Source: an uncultured Clostridia bacterium (GTDB taxonomy: Bacteria > Bacillota > Clostridia > Christensenellales > Pumilibacteraceae). From it: 58,919 bases of DNA. Under the pieces are notes generated by a model. The model made no database searches and was not told the DNA's origin. It saw only the letters and a list, made by a program, of their open reading frames with translations. The stretch spans positions 1-58,919 of the forward strand of contig CAKQVV010000002.1 of the NCBI GenBank assembly GCA_934277845.1. Reading direction: 5' to 3'. Positions 49,588 through 58,101 of the stretch are shown here, one piece after another. Numbering within the stretch: position 1 is the stretch's first letter; every line of letters begins with the position of its first letter. The translations under genes were made by a program, and so were the position numbers.

Positions 49588-49957
49588 AAGGATTATTATC
49601 CGTTCCATGCGGGGGATTCCACGCGCGTAAACGCGCTCTGAATGACGGGGAACACGTGGACTTCCCGTTCGATTTATTGCTGCTTTTTTGCTATGACGGA
49701 GAACACGGAAAGATTGCGCATTCGATTTTAGTAGACTTTTATAAGGATCATTTTCCGTTCCATGACGGGGATTCCACGCGCGTAAACGCGCTCTGAATGA
49801 CGGAGAACACGTGGGCTTTCCGTTCGATTTATTGCTGCTTTTTTGCTATGACGGAGAACACGGAAAGATTGCGCATTCGATTTAAGTAGACTTTTATCAG
49901 GATCATTTTCCGCTCCATGACGGGGATTCCACGCGCGTAAACGCGCTATGAATGACG
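49588..49957 (-). repeat. Tandem 155-bp units carrying the short-core repeat (copies J1-J3)
   Basis: Three starts at 49588, 49743 and 49898, exactly 155 bp apart. Units 1 and 2 are full and nearly identical; unit 3 diverges after GAATGACG into the sequence seen at 47480. Each has GGGGATTCCACG, hairpin GCGCG-TAAA-CGCGC and (C/A)TGAATGACG (A in unit 3). With copy K they fill most of the 696-bp gap between the lipoprotein and pgm genes. Confidence 0.9.
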
Positions 49958-50038
49958 TTATAGCAGTTTTGCTTCACGTTATAATTTAAATGCTTTACCT
50001 ATAATTTAAAATCGAACGCGCATTTTACGTTTTATCCC

Positions 50039-50093
50039 GTCATTCAGAGAAACAGCCGCATTTTCCGTGCGGCTGTTTCGTGGAATCCCATAT
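50039..50093 (+). repeat. Constant-flank/variable-core hairpin repeat, copy K
   Basis: CGTCATTCAGA, perfect 12-bp stem GAAACAGCCGCA (50049-50060) / TGCGGCTGTTTC (50068-50079), GTGGAATCCCATATTGAG. Downstream of pgm, the last gene of the aro operon; possible terminator. Confidence 0.9.
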
Positions 50094-50166
50094 TGAGAAC
50101 AAATAGTTATCCTTATTTATTTAAGAACAAACATTTATACTTAATTATATATTACAACCGATTCCG

Positions 50167-51651
50167 CTACCTTATCGCCTTTTCGAGGTTGGCGCAGTTC
50201 AGCCCCTCGAACGCGGACAGGTAAGCGTACAAAAGCCCGGCGATTTTCGCCGCGCCGCCGGTAAGGTCGGACTCGATGTTGATCGGCATGATCGGATCGT
50301 GGACGGACATGCGGATCAGAAACCACCCTTTCAGTTTCGGTACGGAAACGCGCACGCCCTCGTGATTGTCGGGAGCGACGACAAGATCGCGGTTTTTCAT
50401 TCTCTTCACGCTGTCGATGACGAACGCGCCCAAGTTTTTCCAGTCGGGAGTACCGAACGACAGGCGGATTTCCAGCGATTCTTTGGCGGTGTGCAGATCG
50501 CCGATCAGCGACAACAGCGGCTTGCCTTCTTTTTTGAGCCGTACCGCTTCGATAATGATGCGGGTGACGAGGTATGCGCCGTCGTCGAGGAAGTAATTTT
50601 CGCGAAACGCCGCGTGTCCGCTGGTTTCGATGGCAAGAGGCGCGTTTACGCCCTCGGCATTAAGTCGCACCGCTTCGTCGATTACGTTTTTATAGCCGCG
50701 CCTGAATCGGTGATGCTTGCCGCCGTGAGCGGTGATGAAGTCGCGCAGTCCGTCGCTGGTCACGCTGTCGGTGACTATGGTCGCGCCGTTCTCTTCCCGA
50801 AGAAGTATCGCGGAAATGAGCGCGATGAGCGAGTTGCGGTTGATTTCGCTGCCGTCGGGCGCAACGATAGCCGCGCGGTCCACGTCGGTATCGAAAATGA
50901 CGCCGAGGTCGGCTTTCGCCGCCACGGTAGCCGCGGAAACCGATTCCATAGCCTGCGGATTTTCGGGGTTTGGGATATGATTCGGGAAATTGCCGTCGGG
51001 CTCGAGAAACTGACTGCCGGTAGTATCCGCACCGAGAGGCTTAAGCACGCGTTCCGGATAAAACGCGCCCGCACCGTTGCCGGCGTCGACCACGATTTTC
51101 ATATTCTTCAGCGGCTCGGTTTCCCCCGTCGCCTCGCGCACTTTGTTTACGAGAAAATCACAGTAAAAACGCATGAAATCGCCCGTTTCAACGTTGCCCT
51201 TTTCCTTGCCGGTCAGTTTTTCGCCGAGTTCTGCAAGTTCGATGATCTCGCTGATCTGCGCGCCTTCCAGTCCGCCGCCCGGCAAAAAGAATTTAAGTCC
51301 GTTCTTTTCGGCGGGGTGATGCGAAGCGGTGACCATGACAGCCGCGCACGCGCCGATTCCCGGAAACTTTGTCGTCATGAACATGGACGGCGTGGAACAC
51401 AGTCCGCAGTCCTTGACGTCGTACCCGGCATCGGTGAGCGCGTCGGTCACGACCGCTTTGATAGCGGCGGTACTCAGTCTGCTGTCGCCGCCCACGGCAA
51501 TGATTTTACCTTTCACTCTCGGGCGAAGCCACGCCGCAAACGCGTCGGCTATCGCACGTACCTGTTCTTCGCCTAAGTTTACTTCCGGGCCGTAGCCGGG
51601 GAGCGCGGTGCCGCGCACGTCCGTGCCGCTTTTAAGTCCTTTCAATTCCAT
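50167..51651 (-). CDS. Phosphomannomutase/phosphoglucomutase family enzyme
   Basis: 494 residues. Catalytic serine loop VTASHHPAEKNGLKFF (ASHHP where many members have ASHNP or ASHLP), metal loop DTDVDRAA, sugar-specificity loop ETSGHAAFRENYFLDDG, and the C-terminal phosphate-binding PDNHEGVRVSV. Moves phosphate between C1 and C6 of glucose or mannose. GGAGA RBS; 58 bp after aroK on the same strand, likely the end of the aro operon. Confidence 0.93.
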   Translation of the reverse strand: MELKGLKSGTDVRGTALPGYGPEVNLGEEQVRAIADAFAAWLRPRVKGKIIAVGGDSRLSTAAIKAVVTDALTDAGYDVKDCGLCSTPSMFMTTKFPGIGACAAVMVTASHHPAEKNGLKFFLPGGGLEGAQISEIIELAELGEKLTGKEKGNVETGDFMRFYCDFLVNKVREATGETEPLKNMKIVVDAGNGAGAFYPERVLKPLGADTTGSQFLEPDGNFPNHIPNPENPQAMESVSAATVAAKADLGVIFDTDVDRAAIVAPDGSEINRNSLIALISAILLREENGATIVTDSVTSDGLRDFITAHGGKHHRFRRGYKNVIDEAVRLNAEGVNAPLAIETSGHAAFRENYFLDDGAYLVTRIIIEAVRLKKEGKPLLSLIGDLHTAKESLEIRLSFGTPDWKNLGAFVIDSVKRMKNRDLVVAPDNHEGVRVSVPKLKGWFLIRMSVHDPIMPINIESDLTGGAAKIAGLLYAYLSAFEGLNCANLEKAIR

Positions 51652-51709
51652 TTATGTTCTCTCCGTTTGGTGTATTCTTTTGCCGTTCTTTTAACGTTAT
51701 TCCCGCGCG

Positions 51710-52231
51710 TTACTTTTTACCGGCGGTCATCTTGTTGTAAAGCAGGATTATGCGGTCGGCGGTGACTGCGGGGCGCGAATAGGAATTGTCGACGGAAAAA
51801 TCGGCATACTTTCGGTACAGCGGTTCGCGTTCCGCCATTATGCTTCTGACCTTTTCGATGCCGCCTTCTTTCAGCAGCGGTCGGCGGTCGTTGCGGCTGA
51901 CGCGCTCGTAAATCGTTTCGGGCGTGGCGGTGAGCCTGACGATGATACCGTTGCTTTTCAGCGCGGTCATGTTCTCTTCGCGCAGTACAACTCCCCCGCC
52001 GCAAGCGACCACCGCGCCGTCGAGCGCACCGAGAAGTCTGGCGATTTCGGTTTCGCGCTTACGGAATTCTTCTTCGCCCAAGGTCGCGAACGTATCGGCG
52101 ATTTTCTCGCCGTACACCGAAACGTACACGTCGTCGCCGTCGAAGAACGGACGGTTGAGTTTTTTCGCTATTATTTTGCCCGTCGTGGATTTCGCCGAGC
52201 CCATCATGCCGATAAGTACTATGTTTTTCAT
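51710..52231 (-). CDS. aroK: Shikimate kinase, P-loop with Ala instead of the second Gly
   Basis: 173 residues from ATG 52231, overlapping the aroQ stop (ATGA). Shikimate-binding VACGGGVV and the LID arginine segment SRNDRRPLL are normal. The P-loop reads GMMGSAKST: the normally invariant Gly before Lys (GxxGxGKS/T) is Ala13 (codon GCG). It phosphorylates shikimate. Identity is sure; activity may be altered. Confidence 0.94.
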   Translation of the reverse strand: MKNIVLIGMMGSAKSTTGKIIAKKLNRPFFDGDDVYVSVYGEKIADTFATLGEEEFRKRETEIARLLGALDGAVVACGGGVVLREENMTALKSNGIIVRLTATPETIYERVSRNDRRPLLKEGGIEKVRSIMAEREPLYRKYADFSVDNSYSRPAVTADRIILLYNKMTAGKK

Positions 52232-52656
52232 CTTTCGGGAGCGCGTAACAGCGCGATTATCGCGAGAAAATAACTGTCCGCGCCGAAACCGCACACCGTG
52301 CCTGCGCACGCCGCCGCGATGACGGACTTGTGGCGGTATTCTTCGCGCTTGTACACGTTGGAAATATGCACTTCGACAACGGGCGAAGCAATCGATTTGA
52401 TCGCGTCGTGCAGCGCGTAGGAATAATGCGTGTACGCGCCGGCGTTGAACGCGATGCCGTCGGCGTCGGTGCTCTGGATCGCGTCCACCAGCGCGCCTTC
52501 CGAGTTCGACTGCATAAACTCTAATTCCGCTTTGCCGGCAAACTCGGCTTTAAGGAAGTTTTCGATGTCGGCAAGCGTTTGCGAGCCGTAAACCGCGGGT
52601 TCGCGCACGCCCAGCATATTGAGATTAGGTCCGTTCAGTACCAGTATTTTTTTCAT
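52228..52656 (-). CDS. aroQ: 3-dehydroquinate dehydratase, type II
   Basis: 142 residues. GPNLNMLGVREPAVYGS with catalytic Tyr, NAGAYTHYSYALHDAI with substrate contacts, EVHISN with catalytic His, and REEYRHKS. Type II dodecameric enzyme converting dehydroquinate to dehydroshikimate. Within the aro operon between aroE and aroK. Confidence 0.97.
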   Translation of the reverse strand: MKKILVLNGPNLNMLGVREPAVYGSQTLADIENFLKAEFAGKAELEFMQSNSEGALVDAIQSTDADGIAFNAGAYTHYSYALHDAIKSIASPVVEVHISNVYKREEYRHKSVIAAACAGTVCGFGADSYFLAIIALLRAPER

Positions 52657-52696
52657 TTTCGTTTTTCCTTATGTTTATAAGTATTTTTTCCGCCGC

Positions 52697-53509
52697 TCAA
52701 AGCCGCGATTTGATTTTACGCATAATGTCGGCATAAAGTTTTTTTTCGAGCGTGGCGTCTATATCGAAACCGCACATGATTCTGTCGGCTTCTATCGCCT
52801 GCAATATCAGCATCCCCAGGCCGTTTGCGCCTTCTGCCGACGGGAAACTCGCAAGAAAATCTGTAACCGGCGGCGAGTAAATGGTGTCGTACATCCATTT
52901 GAGCCTGCCGTCGTTGAACACCCAGTGATCGTGTCCCGTTTCGTCGAACGCGAGCGCCGGGTTTTCGCCGCGGTTAAAGCCGTAACTCGTACAGTTCACG
53001 ACGAGATCGGGTTTTACCGATTCGTCCGCAACCTTCAGACCGAACTCATCCGCAAGTTCTCTCGCCTTGCTTTCGGTGCGGTTTCTGATGTACACATCGA
53101 AACCCAGTTTTTTCAGTTCTTCCGCGATAACCCGCGCGACTCCGCCCGCGCCGAGCACCAGCGCGGTGCCGCGGATCTTTTCGCCGAAGCGGATTTTGAG
53201 GTCGCGGGAAAAACCGTAGCCGTCGGTGGAAAAGCCGTGAAGTTTGTCGCCGTCCACCCGCACCGTATTCACGCTTTTGAGATCGGTATCGTCGAGGAAC
53301 GGCAGAATATTTTGCTTGTGCGGCTTTGTGATATTGAAACCGACGTATTCGGCTTTCAGTTTTTTGACGAGTTCGGGCAGATCCTCTTTGTCGACGGAAA
53401 ACAACTCGTAGGTCGCGTCGTAACCCATTTCGCGGAAGATTTCGCCGTGAATGAGCGGCGACAGCGAGTAGGAAATATCCTTGCCGATAAGCGCGAGTTT
53501 TCTTTTCAT
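52697..53509 (-). CDS. aroE: Shikimate 5-dehydrogenase
   Basis: 270 residues. SYSLSPLIHGEIF, GFNITKPHKQNILPFLD with catalytic Lys, NTVRVDGDKLHGFSTDGYGF, the NADP loop VLGAGGVARVI with NRTESKA, and GLGMLILQA at the C-terminus. Reduces dehydroshikimate to shikimate. One base after the aroA stop. Confidence 0.97.
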   Translation of the reverse strand: MKRKLALIGKDISYSLSPLIHGEIFREMGYDATYELFSVDKEDLPELVKKLKAEYVGFNITKPHKQNILPFLDDTDLKSVNTVRVDGDKLHGFSTDGYGFSRDLKIRFGEKIRGTALVLGAGGVARVIAEELKKLGFDVYIRNRTESKARELADEFGLKVADESVKPDLVVNCTSYGFNRGENPALAFDETGHDHWVFNDGRLKWMYDTIYSPPVTDFLASFPSAEGANGLGMLILQAIEADRIMCGFDIDATLEKKLYADIMRKIKSRL

Positions 53510-53510
53510 C

Positions 53511-54764
53511 TCACTCCTCCAGTATTCCGAAAAAGCCGGGGTAACTTATCGCGACGCACCCGGGATCGAGAATATCCGCGCCGCACTCGGACAGCGAAGC
53601 CGCGACAGCCGCCGACATCGCGATGCGGTGGTCGCCGTGCGGATCGACGGTCACGCCGCCTTTCAGTCCTTTGCCGCCGCGGATAATCATGCCGTCGGGC
53701 GTGGCGGTAATATCCGCTCCCATCGCTTTCAGCATGCCGACGGTGGTGTCGATGCGGTTCGATTCCTTGACTTTCAGTTCTTCCGCGCCGGAAATCACGC
53801 TCTCGCCGCCAATGAAGCACGCCATCACAGCCAGCACGGGTATTTCGTCGATAAGATACGGCATAAGTTCTTTGCCGATATTAAACGGTTTCATTGCGGG
53901 CGAGTACTCGACGTCGATCGTCGCGACTTTTTCCACGCCGTAGCGCGCCTGCGACTCCGTGACTGCCGCTCCGCAATCTTTCATCACCGTTATTATGCCC
54001 GTGCGCGTGGGATTTACGCCCACTTCTTTCAGCGTGACGTGCGCGCCGGGAAGGCATGCCGCCAGCACCATCGGGTAAGCCGCGGACGAAATATCGCCGG
54101 GAACTTCCACGTCGATTGCGGTAAGATTGCCGCGCATTATCGCCGTCGTATAGTTTTCTATCCAGATTTTAGCCCCCATCGCTTTCAGCATAAGTTCGGT
54201 GTGATTGCGGGAACGTATCGTCTCATGTACGGTCGTTATGCCGTCGGCGCTCAGTCCCGCGAGAAGTATCGCGCTCTTGACCTGCGCGGAAGCGACGGGC
54301 ATATCGTACGAAATTCCTTTCAGCCGCGCGCCCGTAACCGCTATCGGCGCGCGCACGCCGTCGGAAAACGCGATCTTCGCGCCCATTTCTTTCAGCGGCT
54401 CGACCACGCGCTTCATCGGTCTTTTCCTGATCGAAGCATCGCCGTCGAGCACAAACTTGCCCGGTCGCCCGGCAAGAAGTCCGGCAAGAAGGCGGAACGT
54501 AGTACCCGAGTTGCCGACGTCAAGCGCGGCGGAACGCAGTTCGTCGCATCCCTCGACGAGAACGCGGTTATTCTCGATCGATATATTCGCGCCGAGCCGA
54601 CGCATACAATCGATCGTCGACAGACAGTCCGCCCCAAGGAGCGCGTCGGTGATTTCCGCTCTGCCTTTTGCGACGGAATTAAGCATGATCGCGCGATGCG
54701 TCACGCTCTTGTCGGGCGCGGGTTTAAGCGTTTTTACAAAACTTTTCAGCGGCTTAACTTCCAT
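53511..54764 (-). CDS. aroA: EPSP synthase
   Basis: 417 residues. PDKSVTHRAIMLNSVAKGRAEI, the LDVGNSGTTFRLLAGLLAG phosphoenolpyruvate site (GNSGT), GDASIRKRPMKR and DEIPVLAVMACF with the catalytic Asp-Glu, RIDTTVGMLKAMGAD near the C-terminus. Joins shikimate 3-phosphate and PEP. Overlaps aroB by 19 bp. Confidence 0.98.
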   Translation of the reverse strand: MEVKPLKSFVKTLKPAPDKSVTHRAIMLNSVAKGRAEITDALLGADCLSTIDCMRRLGANISIENNRVLVEGCDELRSAALDVGNSGTTFRLLAGLLAGRPGKFVLDGDASIRKRPMKRVVEPLKEMGAKIAFSDGVRAPIAVTGARLKGISYDMPVASAQVKSAILLAGLSADGITTVHETIRSRNHTELMLKAMGAKIWIENYTTAIMRGNLTAIDVEVPGDISSAAYPMVLAACLPGAHVTLKEVGVNPTRTGIITVMKDCGAAVTESQARYGVEKVATIDVEYSPAMKPFNIGKELMPYLIDEIPVLAVMACFIGGESVISGAEELKVKESNRIDTTVGMLKAMGADITATPDGMIIRGGKGLKGGVTVDPHGDHRIAMSAAVAASLSECGADILDPGCVAISYPGFFGILEE

Positions 54765-55747
54765 AAAGTCACTCCTCTCAAAACTTCGTCGAACGACATT
54801 CTTATTTCCCTTGTATTCTCGTAATCGGGCAGCATAATGCTGATCGCACCGCCGCCGTTCTTTTTGTCTTTAAGGCATGCTTTCGTCACTTCTTCGGGGT
54901 TAAAGTCGGGATAATCCACGCCCGTAGCCTCGACAAACGCCGCGATTTCCCGGCGTCTTTCCTCGTCCATGCGATTGCCGAGAATAAACGACTCGATCTC
55001 CATGCCCATCAGCACGTACTCGCCGTGACTGCGGCGGTGCTTGTCCGCTTTTTCCAGCGCGTGACCTATCGTGTGACCGACGTTGAGCGCCTTTCTCGGT
55101 CCCGACTCGTAAAGGTCGCGGGCGGTAAGTTCGCGCTTGTATTCGATACACTCGCGAACGCATGCGGCAAGCGTCGTTTCGTCGCGTTCGAGCAGTTTTT
55201 CGGGACTTCCGTCCAGTATTTCGTAAACTTTGCGGTCGAGAAAAGCGGTCTTGACTATCTCGCCCACGCCGCACAGCCACTCGCGGTCGGGAAGCGTGTA
55301 GAGAAAATGCGTGGAAACGAGTACTTTTTCGGGCAGATGGAACGCGCCGATTATGTTCTTGTAGTCGCCGAGGTCCACCGCCGTCTTGCCGCCTACGCTG
55401 CTGTCAACCTGTGCAAGCAAAGTCGTGGGGATATTTATCCATTTTACGCCGCGCATATAAGTCGCCGCGACGAATCCGGCAAGGTCGCCCGCCACGCCGC
55501 CGCCGATCGCGACCACGGTGCTTTGGCGGTTGCAGCCGCAGTCCAGCATCGCCGCCGCCACTCGCCCGAACGTGTCGAGGTTTTTCGAATCCTCGCCGGC
55601 AGGAACAACGTAATGTTTTGCGCCCTGCCAGAGCGAACCGTAAGTGAGCGCGACGTTCGAGTCGGACACGACAAACACCGACTTATCGGCGGTTATCTCG
55701 CGGATTTTTTCGGTAAGATTCGCACCGCAGATTATCTTCGTTTCCAT
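54746..55747 (-). CDS. aroB: 3-dehydroquinate synthase
   Basis: 333 residues, slightly shorter than the usual 350-360. NAD-binding GGGVAGDLAGFVAATYMRGV, DSSVGGKTAVDL, metal ligands in the GEIVKTAFL, HTIGHALEK and HGEYVLMGME segments. Makes dehydroquinate from DAHP. Overlaps aroC by 16 bp. Confidence 0.97.
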   Translation of the reverse strand: METKIICGANLTEKIREITADKSVFVVSDSNVALTYGSLWQGAKHYVVPAGEDSKNLDTFGRVAAAMLDCGCNRQSTVVAIGGGVAGDLAGFVAATYMRGVKWINIPTTLLAQVDSSVGGKTAVDLGDYKNIIGAFHLPEKVLVSTHFLYTLPDREWLCGVGEIVKTAFLDRKVYEILDGSPEKLLERDETTLAACVRECIEYKRELTARDLYESGPRKALNVGHTIGHALEKADKHRRSHGEYVLMGMEIESFILGNRMDEERRREIAAFVEATGVDYPDFNPEEVTKACLKDKKNGGGAISIMLPDYENTREIRMSFDEVLRGVTLWKLSR

Positions 55748-56889
55748 TCGTCATCCCTCTTTTTCGCCATGCGTTCCGCTATTTCGTCCATTCTGTCGCC
55801 GCCCAGCGTTTCGAGTATTTTGTCCGCAATCACAAACGCCGCGACCGCTTCCAGCACCACGCCGCCCGCCGGCACCGCGCAAACGTCGCTGCGCTCCGGC
55901 TCGGACTTTACGCTCGCGCCGCTCGAAATATCCACGGTTTCCAAACCTTTCATGACGGTGGGAATGGGTTTCAGCGCGGCACGGATTATAATATCTTCGC
56001 CGTTGCTCACGCCGCCCTCGATGCCGCCGGCGTTGTTCGTTCTGCGCTTGATTCCGCCGCCGTCAAGGTACATTTCGTCGTGGACTTCGCTGCCTTTTCG
56101 CTCCGCGCAGTCCGCGCCCAGTCCGATTTCCACGGCTTTGACCGACTGTACGCCGCCGATCGCGCCCATAAGCGCATAGTCGAGTTTGCGGTCGTAATGG
56201 ACATAGGAACCGATGCCCGCGGGCATGCCGGAAATCACTATTTCCGTTTCGCCGCCCAAGGTATCGCCGTCGGCTTTCGCCTCATCGATCGCTTTCATCA
56301 TTTCTTTCGCGGCTTTCGGATCCATGCACCTGACGGGACTCTGATCGGCATACCCTATCAGCTTGTCCGCAGAATACTGACCGCGCGAGCATTTCACGCC
56401 GCCGATGTTATAGACGTGCGAACCGACAGTAATCCCCAGTTCGCGCAAAAACAATTTCGCTATCGCGCCCGCCGCCACTCTTGCCGCGGTTTCGCGGGCC
56501 GAAGCGCGTTCGAGCACGTTTCTCGCGTCGGTAAAGCCGTATTTGACCGCTCCCGCGTAATCGGCATGCCCCGGGCGCACCGCCGTGACCGCTCTTCTCG
56601 CTTTGTCGGGGCACTCGCCCTCGCCCATAACGCCTTTCCAGTTCGGAAAATCGGCGTTTTCGATGACGAACGCAAGCGGCGAACCGAGCGTGAACGTGTC
56701 GCGCACGCCCGAGAGAATTTCCGCGCGGTCGGACTCGATCTTCATTCTGCCGCCTCTGCCGTAACCGGCGCGCCTGCGGTCGAGTTCGTTATTTATGAAT
56801 TTTTCGTCTATTTTAAGTCCAGCCGGCAAGCCTTCGATAATTCCGCAAAGGGCTTTGCCGTGCGATTCGCCCGCATCGAGAAACCTCAT
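55732..56889 (-). CDS. aroC: Chorismate synthase
   Basis: 385 residues. Signatures GESHGKALCGIIEGLPAG, RRRAGYGRGGRMKIE, GHADYAGAVKYGFTDARNVLERASARETAARVA and the late RTNNAGGIEGGVSNG. FMN-dependent anti-elimination of EPSP to chorismate. Its start overlaps the tyrA stop (ATGA). Confidence 0.98.
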   Translation of the reverse strand: MRFLDAGESHGKALCGIIEGLPAGLKIDEKFINNELDRRRAGYGRGGRMKIESDRAEILSGVRDTFTLGSPLAFVIENADFPNWKGVMGEGECPDKARRAVTAVRPGHADYAGAVKYGFTDARNVLERASARETAARVAAGAIAKLFLRELGITVGSHVYNIGGVKCSRGQYSADKLIGYADQSPVRCMDPKAAKEMMKAIDEAKADGDTLGGETEIVISGMPAGIGSYVHYDRKLDYALMGAIGGVQSVKAVEIGLGADCAERKGSEVHDEMYLDGGGIKRRTNNAGGIEGGVSNGEDIIIRAALKPIPTVMKGLETVDISSGASVKSEPERSDVCAVPAGGVVLEAVAAFVIADKILETLGGDRMDEIAERMAKKRDDEWKRR

Positions 56890-57920
56890 TTTTTGTCCTC
56901 CGTCCCGTCGTTTTTACGTAAAAGCGATTTTGCGCGTTCGTACTCGGCTTCCGAGCGGATAGCGATCCTCAGCGCGCCGCCCACGCCCTCGCGCGAGTTT
57001 ATAATCTGTATTCCGGAAATATTGATTTCGTTGTCCGCAAGAAGTTTGCTCACCCTCGCGATCGCGCCGGGTTCGTCGCGGACGTCGAGATCAAGCGTGT
57101 ACTCGTCGAGGTATACCCTGCGGTTTGCCAACGCTTCGCGTTTTTCTTTCGCCGCCGCAATCAGGTCGTAAAGCCCCTTGCGATCGCCGTTTTCCAGCGC
57201 GGCAACGTATTTATCGAACTCCGCCCGATAACCGAGAGCGTCGCGGAGCAGGTAGTCGCGATTGAGAAACGCCACTTCCGTCCAGAATCCCGGATCGGAT
57301 GCCGCGATACGCGTGGTGTCCATAAAGCCGGTGCCCGCAAACCCGTCGGCTTTCAGCGCGTAACCCGACAGCGCGTAGGCGATGATATGCGGCAGGTGGC
57401 TGATTTCCGAAACCCTGCCGTCGTGTTCGTCCGCGGTCATAATCACGGGTTTTGCGCCGAAACTTTTTACCAGTCCGGTTAAATATCCGATGTCGGCTTC
57501 GCTCGAATTTTCATAAGGCACGATCGCGTAAAACGCGTTCTCGAACAGGTGCGCGCGAGCCGCCGCGATACCACTCCTTTCCGTGCCCGCCATCGGATGT
57601 CCGCCCACGAACCTGCCGGCGATTCCTTTGAGTTCGCCTTTTACGGACGCGACATCGGTCACGAGCGTGTCGCCCCCCACTTCGGCAACTATTTTTTCGA
57701 CTACTTCGCGCGTTTTCCGCACGGGCACGCACACGAACACCGTTTCCGCGCCGCGCAAATCGGCTATCCCGCCGATTTCGTCGACCACGCCGTTTCTAAG
57801 AGCGAACGCCGAAACGTCGGGATCGTTTTCAATCCCGACTACACGGTAACCTTGTTTTTTGAGCGCAAACGCTATCGAGCCGCCGATAAGTCCCAGCCCC
57901 GCTACGCCGAATTTCCGCAT
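56886..57920 (-). CDS. tyrA: Prephenate dehydrogenase with C-terminal ACT domain
   Basis: 344 residues from ATG 57920; a GTG at 57944 is an alternative start. Rossmann start FGVAGLGLIGGSIAFALK, GGHPMAGTERSG, HDGRVSEISHLPHIIAYALS with the catalytic His, then the helical domain, and a C-terminal ACT (DVRDEPGAIARVSKLLADNEINISG) likely for Tyr feedback. First gene of the tyrA-aroCBAEQK-pgm operon. Confidence 0.96.
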   Translation of the reverse strand: MRKFGVAGLGLIGGSIAFALKKQGYRVVGIENDPDVSAFALRNGVVDEIGGIADLRGAETVFVCVPVRKTREVVEKIVAEVGGDTLVTDVASVKGELKGIAGRFVGGHPMAGTERSGIAAARAHLFENAFYAIVPYENSSEADIGYLTGLVKSFGAKPVIMTADEHDGRVSEISHLPHIIAYALSGYALKADGFAGTGFMDTTRIAASDPGFWTEVAFLNRDYLLRDALGYRAEFDKYVAALENGDRKGLYDLIAAAKEKREALANRRVYLDEYTLDLDVRDEPGAIARVSKLLADNEINISGIQIINSREGVGGALRIAIRSEAEYERAKSLLRKNDGTEDKK

Positions 57921-58031
57921 TCCGTCCGCCTTTTCCGCGATCACTCGCCGGTAAATTTTCCGACGCTTTCACGCAGGTTTGATCTCCGGAAAAGCCGCGA
58001 CCTATATAAAAGCGCAGACTTCTCCGATTAG

Positions 58032-58060
58032 ATTATATAATAATTCGGCTGAAAATGCAA
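58032..58060 (-). promoter_or_regulatory. Promoter of the tyrA-aro operon
   Basis: Minus strand TTGCAT (58055-58060), 17-bp spacer, TATAAT (58032-58037); about 105-nt leader without T-box or clear terminator signals. Confidence 0.75.
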
Positions 58061-58101
58061 CGATTGCAAGCGGTGTTCTCGCGATTTTTAGCAATTTGCT
58101 T

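Noticed and set aside
10070..50093. CRISPR array or integron attC sites as an explanation of the repeats
   Set aside because: Copies are scattered over 40 kb, not regularly spaced with unique spacers, and lack attC R/L boxes or an integrase; cores are hairpins, not spacers.
57921..58031. T-box leader ahead of tyrA-aro operon, and ahead of leuS
   Set aside because: Leaders are about 105 nt and under 30 nt, with no T-box sequence or terminator/antiterminator pair.
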